Source of the DNA: an uncultured Faecalibacterium sp.
GTDB taxonomy: Bacteria > Bacillota > Clostridia > Oscillospirales > Ruminococcaceae
DNA: 11,967 nt
Direction: 5' to 3'
Assembly (NCBI GenBank): GCA_900765105.1
Contig: CAAFQM010000012.1
Span: 1-11,967 of the forward strand
Shown here: positions 1 to 5,177 of the stretch, piece after piece
Layout of the letters: every line of letters starts with the position of its first letter
Numbering within the stretch: position 1 is the first letter of the stretch
The notes under the pieces: model-generated
What the model saw: the letters and a program-made list of their open reading frames with translations, nothing else
Database searches by the model: none
Told to the model about the DNA's origin: nothing
Program-made: the position numbers and the translations under genes

Positions 1-78
1 ATTTGAACCCTCGCGCCGTTGTTTAGACGACCTACGCCCTTAGCAGGGGCGCCTCTTCGACCTCTTGAGTACTACTCC
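1..78 (-). tRNA. tRNA-Ser (GCU), 3' end cut off by the window edge
   Basis: Read on the minus strand, the gene begins GGAGTAGTAC at 78. It has an anticodon stem CGCCC/GGGCG closing a seven-base loop CTGCTAA, with anticodon GCT at 44-42, so it reads AGC and AGU serine codons. A long variable arm typical of class II tRNAs follows, then the T-arm GGTTCAAAT, which runs off the window start. The acceptor 3' strand and any CCA lie outside. It sits 34 bases downstream of another serine tRNA and is probably cotranscribed with it. Confidence 0.93.
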
Positions 79-112
79 AGAGCAAAGTGCATTACACTTA
101 TTCAATAAAAAA

Positions 113-200
113 TGGCGGAGAGAGTGGGATTCGAACCCACGGTACATTGCTGTACGGCAGTTTTCAAGACTGCTTCCTTAAACCACTCGGACATCTCTCC
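113..200 (-). tRNA. tRNA-Ser (UGA)
   Basis: The gene is complete. On the minus strand a seven-pair acceptor GGAGAGA/TCTCTCC is followed by G and an encoded CCA (113-115). The anticodon stem GCAGT/ACTGC closes loop CTTGAAA, giving anticodon TGA, which reads UCA and other UCN serine codons. The variable arm is long, as in class II tRNAs, and the T-arm carries GGTTCGAATCC. It is the first gene of a tandem tRNA-Ser pair transcribed from the promoter at 240-268. Confidence 0.96.
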
Positions 201-239
201 TTGTGGACACTCGCCTAACGCCGTGTCGAATGCCTATTT

Positions 240-268
240 AATTTACCAGATTTACAGCCTGCTGTCAA
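240..268 (-). promoter_or_regulatory. Sigma-A promoter of the tRNA-Ser pair
   Basis: On the minus strand there is a perfect -35 TTGACA (268-263), a 17-base spacer, and -10 TAAATT (245-240) preceded by an extended TGG. The predicted start is about 33 bases before the mature 5' end of tRNA-Ser(UGA). The opposite direction leads to the repressor gene, so the region is a divergent promoter gap. Confidence 0.75.
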
Positions 269-349
269 GTCTTTCGGCAAAATTTTTCGCGCAGGGCAAA
301 AAGATGTAAATTTGCTACAACCTTTCTGGGTCAAAGGGTGGAAAGACTC

Positions 350-378
350 TTTACAGAAACATCTTTTTGTTGTATAAT
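350..378 (+). promoter_or_regulatory. Sigma-A promoter of the XRE/S24 repressor gene
   Basis: The -35 is TTTACA (350-355), followed by a 17-base spacer and a perfect TATAAT -10 (373-378). It lies about 45 bases upstream of the ATG at 422. The -10 is enclosed by the inverted repeat at 364-392. Confidence 0.8.
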
Positions 379-392
379 AAAACCAACAAAAA
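364..392. promoter_or_regulatory. Candidate repressor operator: exact 9-bp inverted repeat around the -10
   Basis: TTTTTGTTG (364-372) and CAACAAAAA (384-392) are exact reverse complements separated by 11 bases. These 11 bases hold the TATAAT box and the position where transcription would start. A dimeric XRE-family repressor bound here would block its own promoter. That the adjacent gene product binds this site is inferred from position and symmetry only. Confidence 0.5.
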
Positions 393-421
393 TCACCCTG
401 TGGGATAAAAGGAGAATCACC

Positions 422-1054
422 ATGTCGTTTTCAGAGCTTTTGAAGCAGTGCCGCAAAAAGCAGGGCATCAGCCAGGCTGAGCTGGCTTCCAAACTGGGCG
501 TGACCCAGCAGGCTGTCGGCAAATGGGAAAGCGGCAAATCTTCCCCCGACCCTTCCACGGTAGCCCGCATCGCCGAGCTGCTCAACACTACGGCGGATTA
601 CCTGCTGGGTCTGTACCGCCCGGTGAGCAATGTCTCTGCTCCGGAAGAGCGCTTTTTCGGCAGCTATTCCGAAAGCCTGATCCCGGTCATCGGCACGGTA
701 AAAGCCGGTTACGGCGCACTGGCCTTTGAGGAGGACTACGGGCAGGAGTATGCCCGCGTGAAGGATCCTGCCAACTACTTCTATCTGGTGGTGCGCGGCG
801 ACAGCATGGAACCCCGCATTCAGGATGGCGATCTGGCCCTTGTGCACAAGCAGGATACGCTGGAAAACGGCGATCTGGGCGTACTGATCTACGGCGACGA
901 GGGCGAAGGCACCCTGAAGCGCTACATCCAGCGCGGCAACTGCGTGGTGCTGCAGCCCTTCAACCCCGCCTACAACGAACTGGTGATCAAGGGCGAGGAC
1001 CTGAACCACCTGCACATCGCCGGCCGCGTGGTTGAAACCAAGGCAAAGTGGTAA
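422..1054 (+). CDS. XRE-family transcriptional repressor with S24 (LexA/CI-like) self-cleavage domain
   Basis: This is a 210-residue DNA-binding regulator. Residues 5-64 form an XRE helix-turn-helix (ISQAELASKLGVTQQAVGKWE). Residues 86-208 form an S24 peptidase fold. Visible hallmarks are a candidate Ala95-Gly96 cleavage bond (VKAGYG), catalytic Ser128 in GDSMEP and catalytic Lys166 in TLKRY. In this family RecA filaments or other signals trigger self-cleavage and derepression. The architecture is that of phage CI-like or HdiR-like repressors; true LexA has a winged-helix N-terminus. ATG 422 was chosen because AAAGGAG precedes it by about 7 bases; the frame stays open upstream to 338, but without a ribosome site. 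The downstream neighbours are putative DNA repair genes, which suggests a damage-linked regulon. No phage genes are nearby. Confidence 0.9.
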   Translation: MSFSELLKQCRKKQGISQAELASKLGVTQQAVGKWESGKSSPDPSTVARIAELLNTTADYLLGLYRPVSNVSAPEERFFGSYSESLIPVIGTVKAGYGALAFEEDYGQEYARVKDPANYFYLVVRGDSMEPRIQDGDLALVHKQDTLENGDLGVLIYGDEGEGTLKRYIQRGNCVVLQPFNPAYNELVIKGEDLNHLHIAGRVVETKAKW

Positions 1055-1122
1055 ATCTTCTATTTTAAAATGGCCTCCGTTTCACTCTGGCCATATTCAG
1101 CGGAAAATTTGTTTTTTATTTC

Positions 1123-1156
1123 GTGTTTGTCGTGGCCTGCGGGCCACTCCAAACAC
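1123..1156 (+). other. Long stem-loop in the gap between repressor and radical SAM gene
   Basis: GTGTTTG (1123-1129) pairs with CAAACAC (1150-1156), and GTGGCC (1132-1137) pairs with GGCCAC (1142-1147) around a TGCG loop. A symmetric 2x2 TC/TC internal loop separates the two helices. Only ATTTT follows, so it is a poor intrinsic terminator. An alternative pairing, TTTCGTG (1119-1125) with CACGAAA (1162-1168), is mutually exclusive with the outer bases of the first helix. It may be an RNA control element, a weak terminator for the repressor gene, or a protein site. Confidence 0.55.
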
Positions 1157-1212
1157 ATTTTCACGAAAAAAGCGAGCAAACAGGTTTTCTGCATGCATCT
1201 GTTTTTTGAATC

Positions 1213-1250
1213 AAAAGCCATTTGCAGTTTTGCGTATGGCTTTTTCTTTT
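1213..1250 (+). terminator. Intrinsic terminator upstream of the radical SAM gene
   Basis: AAAAGCCAT (1213-1221) pairs with ATGGCTTTT (1236-1244). A small inner GCA/TGC helix is possible, and the T-rich tract TTTTTCTTTT (1241-1250) follows. It would end repressor transcripts 33 bases before the next start codon. A TATACT (1250-1255) directly after it could be a -10 for the downstream gene, but no convincing -35 is present. Read-through or attenuation is therefore possible. Confidence 0.65.
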
Positions 1251-1282
1251 ATACTCTTTTTTCCGTTCGGGGGTGCATTTTT

Positions 1283-2641
1283 ATGGAACAGACACTCATA
1301 GATAAGCTGACCATTCTGGCCGACAGTGCCAAATATGATGTCGCCTGCACCTCCAGCGGTGCGTCCCGCACCGCCCGGGCGGGGACGCTGGGCAGCTGCT
1401 ATGCGCCGGGCTGCTGCCATGCCTTTACCGCCGACGGCCGCTGCGTCAGCCTGCTGAAAGTCCTCATGACCAACTGCTGCTCCTTTGACTGCAGCTATTG
1501 CGTCAACCGCAAGTCCAACGACATTCCCCGGGCTACCTTTGCACCCCGGGAGCTGGCAGAGCTGACGGTGGAGTTCTACCGCCGCAATTATATCGAAGGG
1601 CTGTTTTTGTCCAGCGCGGTGCTGGGCACTCCGGACTACACCACCGAGCGGATGCTGGCCGTGCTGCGGCTGCTGCGCAACGAGTACCGTTTCGGCGGGG
1701 ATATCCACGCCAAGGCCATCCCCGGCACCAGCCCGGAACTGCTGCAGCAGCTGGGGTATCTCGCCGACCGCCTCAGCGTGAACGTGGAGCTGCCCAGCGA
1801 GCACAGCCTGAACCTGCTGGCACCCGATAAAGGGCGGCACTCCATCTTCCGGCCCATGAAGCAGATCGCTGTATCCGGCGCGCAGAACAAACAGGAACTG
1901 ACGGTCTACCGCCATGCGCCGAAGTTTGCCCCGGCCGGGCAGAGTACCCAGATGATCGTGGGAGCTTCGCCCGAAACAGATTACCACATTTTGAAGCTCA
2001 CCGAGGGCATGTATCAGAAATATAGCCTCAAGCGGGTGTTTTATTCGGCCTATATCCCGGTGAGCGAGGACACCCGCCTGCCTTCACTGGACACCAAACC
2101 GCCCCTGCTGCGGGAGCACCGGCTGTATCAGGCCGACTGGCTGCTGCGGTTCTATCAGTTCAAGGCGGATGAAATTCTGGACGAGCACAACCAGAACTTC
2201 AACCCCTATCTTGACCCCAAATGCAACTGGGCGGTGCAGCACTACGGGCTGTTCCCGGTGGATGTGAACTGTGCTCCCTTTGAAATGCTGCTGCGGGTGC
2301 CGGGCATCGGCCCCAAAAGCGCCCGGCGCATCTGGCACGCCCGCAAGCTGTCCTCGCTGGGGCTGGACGAGCTGAAACGCATGGGCGTGGTGCTCAAGCG
2401 GGCGCAGTATTTCATCACCTGCAGGGGCTTTGCCGGGGCGCACCCGGGCCGCGGTACTGCCGGGCGGGAGCACATTACCCGAGCTCTCATCGACCCCAAT
2501 GTCTTTGGCGGCGACTGCGAACAGCTGAGCCTGTTCACGCCGCCCGCGGTGGACAACCTCATCGGGCAGGGCGTAGCTCCGCGCGCGGCTATGCGCATGG
2601 TGCGGGAGGAGGCAGTGCAATGTCTGGCGAAAGCGCTGTGA
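1283..2641 (+). CDS. Putative DNA modification/repair radical SAM protein (TIGR03916 type)
   Basis: This is a 452-residue cytoplasmic enzyme. The radical SAM motif CxxxCxxC is at Cys66, Cys70 and Cys73, within NCCSFDCSYCVNR; it binds a [4Fe-4S] cluster that cleaves S-adenosylmethionine. The N-terminus adds further cysteines at 22, 39, 44, 45 and 54, which could hold a second metal site. Residues 332-382 are a helix-hairpin-helix region (LLRVPGIGPKSARRIWHARK), a non-specific DNA-binding fold, so the substrate is probably DNA. This combination and the following gene match the family known as the radical SAM partner of uracil-DNA-glycosylase-linked proteins, whose reaction I do not know to be established. 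ATG 1283 fits family length and the MEQTLIDKLTILADSAKYD opening; the frame is open back to 1070 without a ribosome site, and the site before 1283 (GGGGG) is only moderate. It overlaps the next gene by 22 bases. Confidence 0.88.
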   Translation: MEQTLIDKLTILADSAKYDVACTSSGASRTARAGTLGSCYAPGCCHAFTADGRCVSLLKVLMTNCCSFDCSYCVNRKSNDIPRATFAPRELAELTVEFYRRNYIEGLFLSSAVLGTPDYTTERMLAVLRLLRNEYRFGGDIHAKAIPGTSPELLQQLGYLADRLSVNVELPSEHSLNLLAPDKGRHSIFRPMKQIAVSGAQNKQELTVYRHAPKFAPAGQSTQMIVGASPETDYHILKLTEGMYQKYSLKRVFYSAYIPVSEDTRLPSLDTKPPLLREHRLYQADWLLRFYQFKADEILDEHNQNFNPYLDPKCNWAVQHYGLFPVDVNCAPFEMLLRVPGIGPKSARRIWHARKLSSLGLDELKRMGVVLKRAQYFITCRGFAGAHPGRGTAGREHITRALIDPNVFGGDCEQLSLFTPPAVDNLIGQGVAPRAAMRMVREEAVQCLAKAL

Positions 2642-3405
2642 AACGCCGCCTCCACGATGCGGATGTGGTCTATCTTTATGACGGAAGCTTTGAAGGCTTT
2701 TTGTGCTGCGTGTACGAGAGCTTTGCCCAGCACGAACTGCCTTTTGCGGTGTGGACGCCCCAGCGGGAGACAGCCACCCTCTATCCGGTCAAGGACATCG
2801 CCACAGACTCCGCCGTTGCCCGGCGGGTGTTTGCCAGTTTCAGCCGCAAGCTGGGCGCGGAGACCGAGTATCTTGTCAGCCGGGATTTTCTCTCCGGGCA
2901 GGAGGACAAAGAACTGCTGCTCATCCGGTTTCTGCATCTGGCCTTTGCCCTCGGCCCCGGCACGGTGAAGCGGATGGGGCACCCGGTGGTCGCTCCGCTG
3001 TACGAGATGAAAAAGAGCCTTGACTGGGAAGTGGACAAGTTTCAGGGCTTTGTCCGGTTCGAGGAGCACGGCGGGATGCTGGGCGCGGTCATCCACCCCA
3101 AAAACTACATCCTGCCCCTGTTGCGTCCCCACTTTTGCGGGCGGTTCCCGGAAGAAAACTTTCTCATCTATGACGCGGTGCATCAAGCGGTGCTGCTGCA
3201 GCAAAACCACAACGTGCAGCTGCTGGAGCTGGCGGCTCCGCTGGAGCTGCCGCCGCCCGATGAACGGGAGCAGCAGTTTCAGGCGCTGTGGACCCAGTTT
3301 TACCGCACGCTCGAAATTCAGGCCCGCCATAACGAAAAAGGCCGCATGACCCACTGCCCGAAGCGTTTCTGGGCCGATATGGTGGAGATGCGCAGCGAGC
3401 GGTAA
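2620..3405 (+). CDS. TIGR03915/DUF4130-like DNA metabolism protein, partner of the radical SAM gene
   Basis: This 261-residue protein has no signal peptide or membrane segment. The N-terminal VVYLYDGSFEGFLCCVYESF (about 17-36) and the C-terminal HCPKRFWADMVEM (245-257) are the recognisable ends of the family always found with the TIGR03916 radical SAM protein. In many genomes the partner carries a fused uracil-DNA-glycosylase-like domain. This copy ends right after the core domain, so no glycosylase is fused. GGGAGGA (2604-2610) lies nine bases before ATG 2620, inside the previous gene. The 22-base overlap implies translational coupling and equal expression. The biochemical role is unknown; DNA repair or modification is inferred from the family pairing and from the HhH region of its partner. 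Confidence 0.85.
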   Translation: MSGESAVKRRLHDADVVYLYDGSFEGFLCCVYESFAQHELPFAVWTPQRETATLYPVKDIATDSAVARRVFASFSRKLGAETEYLVSRDFLSGQEDKELLLIRFLHLAFALGPGTVKRMGHPVVAPLYEMKKSLDWEVDKFQGFVRFEEHGGMLGAVIHPKNYILPLLRPHFCGRFPEENFLIYDAVHQAVLLQQNHNVQLLELAAPLELPPPDEREQQFQALWTQFYRTLEIQARHNEKGRMTHCPKRFWADMVEMRSER

Positions 3406-3449
3406 GGACTTCTTAGCCGATATTTTACAAAAACGTTGCATCTGCGCCG

Positions 3450-3477
3450 TTGCAGTTGCCAAAAGCTATGGTATACT
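3450..3477 (+). promoter_or_regulatory. Promoter of the peptidyl-prolyl isomerase gene
   Basis: The -35 is TTGCAG (3450-3455), followed by a 16-base spacer and -10 TATACT (3472-3477) with an extended TGG immediately upstream. It gives a leader of about 70 bases before ATG 3553. It starts 45 bases after the stop of the repair pair; no clear terminator separates them. Confidence 0.65.
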
Positions 3478-3552
3478 ATAAATGATCTCCGGCAGAACTT
3501 CTGCCGAACACACCCGCGCTGCGGGGCAACACAAAAGGAGTATTGTAGCGTT

Positions 3553-4029
3553 ATGGTTCGCATTACTATGGAAGACGGCGGCGTCATCGACATCGAGCTG
3601 AACGAGGAAGTCGCCCCTATCACCTGTGAGAATTTCAAGAAGCTGGTCAGCGAGGGCTTTTACAACGGCCTGACCTTCCACCGCGTGATCCCCGGCTTTA
3701 TGATCCAGGGCGGCTGCCCGCTGGGCAACGGCACCGGCGGCCCGGGCTGGAACATCAAGGGCGAGTTTGCCGCAAACGGCGTCAACAACCCGCTCAAGCA
3801 CACCCGCGGCGTCATCAGCATGGCCCGCAGCATGAACCCCAACAGCGCCGGCAGCCAGTTCTTCATCATGCATCAGGACGCACCCCATCTGGACGGCCAG
3901 TACGCCGCCTTCGGCAAGGTGGTCTCCGGCATGGACGTTGTGGACAAGATCGCATCTGTCCGCACCGACTGGAACGATAAGCCCACCACCCCGGTCAAGA
4001 TGAAGACCGTGGAGATCATCGAGGGCTGA
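3553..4029 (+). CDS. Cyclophilin-type peptidyl-prolyl cis-trans isomerase
   Basis: This 158-residue, single-domain cytoplasmic cyclophilin isomerises Xaa-Pro peptide bonds during protein folding. The active-site block FHRVIPGFMIQGG holds Arg44, Phe49 and Gln52, equivalent to the catalytic Arg, Phe and Gln of cyclophilins. NSAGSQFFI (97-105) and APHLDGQYAAFGKV (110-123) complete the pocket, and a His replaces the Trp found in the human enzyme, as is usual for small bacterial PpiB-like forms. There is no signal peptide. ATG 3553 is preceded by AAAGGAG with a 12-base gap; the open frame extends to 3436 but crosses the promoter. It is monocistronic, bounded by its own promoter and a strong terminator. 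Confidence 0.95.
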   Translation: MVRITMEDGGVIDIELNEEVAPITCENFKKLVSEGFYNGLTFHRVIPGFMIQGGCPLGNGTGGPGWNIKGEFAANGVNNPLKHTRGVISMARSMNPNSAGSQFFIMHQDAPHLDGQYAAFGKVVSGMDVVDKIASVRTDWNDKPTTPVKMKTVEIIEG

Positions 4030-4052
4030 GTTCTCCTTCCATAAAAACAAAC

Positions 4053-4095
4053 AGCCGGGGCGCTTCCCAAACGGGAAGCGCCCCGGCTTTGTTCA
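4053..4095. terminator. Strong bidirectional terminator between the PPIase and peptide genes
   Basis: A perfect 16-pair stem, AGCCGGGGCGCTTCCC (4053-4068) with its complement at 4073-4088, closes loop AAAC. TTGTTC follows on the plus strand. On the minus strand the stem is followed by GTTTGTTTTTATGG, so it also serves the convergent peptide gene ending at 4132. Confidence 0.92.
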
Positions 4096-4131
4096 TTCTT
4101 TGGTCTGCCCTCGGCCTGTGTTGTGAGACGG

Positions 4132-4464
4132 TCAAAGCAGGACGATGGCTGCATTAACGATCAGACCGGCACCAGTTGCGCAGGAAGCGCCGACCCAGAC
4201 GATCCGGCCCAGCGTGCGGACCATGCTCTCGGCGCTCTGGCTCAGCTTGTTGCTGACGGCTTTCAGTCCGGTATCGATCCAGGTGTCGGGGTTGGCCTTG
4301 CGGTAGCTGCGAACAGCCATGATTCCCTCATACCAGCCGACAAGGGGAATCCAGTTCAGTGCGGCTTCCGCCAAAGAAGTAAGCGTGGCACCGCCTTCGG
4401 TATAGGTCATTTCTTCTTCGGTCATCACATTGAAGCAAGCGGGCATCTTCATGGTATACTCCAT
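4132..4464 (-). CDS. Double-glycine leader peptide precursor (bacteriocin-like), copy 1
   Basis: This is a 110-residue precursor. Residues 1-25 end in MTEEEMTYTEGG, a classic double-glycine leader of the kind cut after GG by the peptidase domain of a PCAT/ABC exporter. The predicted mature part is about 85 residues. It has an N-terminal hydrophobic stretch with aromatics (LNWIPLVGWYEGIM), a basic polar middle, and a hydrophobic, Gly/Ala-rich C-terminus (WVGASCATGAGLIVNAAIVLL, shown here from its second residue region). It has only one core cysteine (Cys95), so it is not an obvious lanthipeptide or disulfide peptide. ATG 4464 is preceded by AAAGGAG at 7-base spacing; the open frame upstream to 4527 lacks this. 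It lies 85 bases downstream of its paralogue, with no good terminator between. A secreted antimicrobial or signalling role is inferred; no exporter or immunity gene is visible here. Confidence 0.75.
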   Translation of the reverse strand: MEYTMKMPACFNVMTEEEMTYTEGGATLTSLAEAALNWIPLVGWYEGIMAVRSYRKANPDTWIDTGLKAVSNKLSQSAESMVRTLGRIVWVGASCATGAGLIVNAAIVLL

Positions 4465-4549
4465 AATAACACTCCTTTTCAAACAGATCAATCCTGTGCG
4501 GAGCCGGACCGGCCCCGCTGAAACCATTGGGAGAACGGGAAGGCGGGGC

Positions 4550-4903
4550 TTATTTTACCAGCAGCAGAACTGCAGTCAGCGGAGCCAGCAGCACCATGGT
4601 GGCGGCCGAAACGCCGTCCCGCAGAGCGTTGGAAGGCGACAGGCTCATATCAGCGCTGATAGCGTCGCAGGCGCGGCCCAGAACGGTGAAGAAGTTGCCG
4701 TTTTTATTGCCGTCCTGTTTCAGCCAGGTCTTTGCCTGCTGGATGCCCCAGAGGTAGCTGGAACCCAGCACGCCGAAGCCGATGGCAGAAGAGACAGCGA
4801 CCAGACCGGAAAAGACTGAGATGGCACCGCCCTCGGTATAAGTCATTTCTTCTTCCGAAAGGACTGCGTAAGCAGCAGGGAGATTCAGTTCATTTTTCAT
4901 CAT
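4550..4903 (-). CDS. Double-glycine leader peptide precursor (bacteriocin-like), copy 2
   Basis: This is a 117-residue precursor. Residues 1-26 end in LSEEEMTYTEGG, almost identical to the leader of the neighbouring gene, with cleavage expected after Gly26. The predicted mature part is about 91 residues. A small-residue hydrophobic segment (27-54) is followed by a polar, Lys/Asn/Gly-rich middle and a strongly hydrophobic C-terminal helix ending LLLVK. There is one cysteine (79). A LGR motif and a Trp-containing basic stretch recur in both cores, so the pair are diverged paralogues. ATG 4903 is preceded by AAGGGTG about eight bases upstream; a second ATG follows directly at 4900. It is the promoter-proximal gene. 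Such pairs suggest a two-peptide class II bacteriocin or signal peptides, but function is inferred from the leader alone. Confidence 0.78.
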   Translation of the reverse strand: MMKNELNLPAAYAVLSEEEMTYTEGGAISVFSGLVAVSSAIGFGVLGSSYLWGIQQAKTWLKQDGNKNGNFFTVLGRACDAISADMSLSPSNALRDGVSAATMVLLAPLTAVLLLVK

Positions 4904-4970
4904 TGCATACACCCTTTTCAAAAGTGGTTTGTCTGAACACGGAGACTCCACACACGTTGCAATACAGTGC

Positions 4971-4988
4971 CAGAGAGAGCCCTCTCTG
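4971..4988 (-). promoter_or_regulatory. Inverted repeat at the predicted transcript start of the peptide operon
   Basis: CAGAGAG (4971-4977) and CTCTCTG (4982-4988) are exact reverse complements around a 4-base loop. The predicted start from the -10 at 4996-5001 falls at about 4989, so this would be a hairpin at the very 5' end of the mRNA, or a repressor operator covering the start site. Confidence 0.45.
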
Positions 4989-4995
4989 TCCCGCC

Positions 4996-5024
4996 ATTGT
5001 ACAACACCCGTTTCTTTTTTGCAA
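4996..5024 (-). promoter_or_regulatory. Promoter of the double-glycine peptide pair
   Basis: On the minus strand, -35 TTGCAA (5024-5019), a 17-base spacer and -10 TACAAT (5001-4996). This gives a leader of about 85 bases before ATG 4903. Nothing else in the gap to the next terminator (5120-5161) looks like a gene, so this is the first promoter of the peptide unit. Confidence 0.75.
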
Positions 5025-5119
5025 GGGGGTTCTGGGCAGAATGCGCAAAAACCGGAAAGTGTTATGAAAAGAACTGGCAAAATTTGTGGAAATAGACTGC
5101 AATAATTTCCAAACTACGC

Positions 5120-5161
5120 AAAAAAATGCCCGGGCAGCCGGTATCCGGCACTGCCCGGGCA
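5120..5161 (-). terminator. Intrinsic terminator of the DHHW/MBOAT unit
   Basis: On the minus strand CTGCCCGGGCA (5161-5151 side) pairs with TGCCCGGGCAG (5137-5127), with an inner CCGG/CCGG helix, followed by seven Ts (5126-5120). It begins 17 bases after the stop codon at 5178. Confidence 0.92.
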
Positions 5162-5177
5162 GAAGATGCGGAGAAGC

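Noticed and set aside
112..309. A 65-residue plus-strand ORF beginning MAERVGFEPTVHC
   Set aside because: It is the antisense of tRNA-Ser(UGA). The GFEPTV-like string comes from the conserved tRNA T-arm and is a well-known false gene call.
338..421. Upstream ATG extension of the XRE/S24 repressor
   Set aside because: It would start before the promoter -10 and lacks a ribosome site; AAAGGAG correctly precedes ATG 422.
422..1054. Prophage remnant headed by a CI-like repressor
   Set aside because: No integrase, Cro, replication or structural phage genes flank the repressor, and both sides are ordinary chromosomal genes. The tRNA pair at the window start has no visible attachment-site repeat.
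1070..1282. N-terminal extension of the radical SAM ORF by 71 residues
   Set aside because: It translates the hairpins and terminator of the gap, has no ribosome site, and gives a low-quality Phe/Cys-rich sequence. Family proteins begin near the ATG at 1283.
2242..3462. A 406-residue minus-strand ORF
   Set aside because: It is antisense to the radical SAM and TIGR03915-like genes and made of Gln/His/Arg-rich shadow sequence.
4465..4549. Terminator between the two double-glycine peptide genes
   Set aside because: GC-rich pairings such as AGCCCCGC with GCGGGGC exist on the minus strand, but the loop is long and no T tract follows, so cotranscription is more likely.
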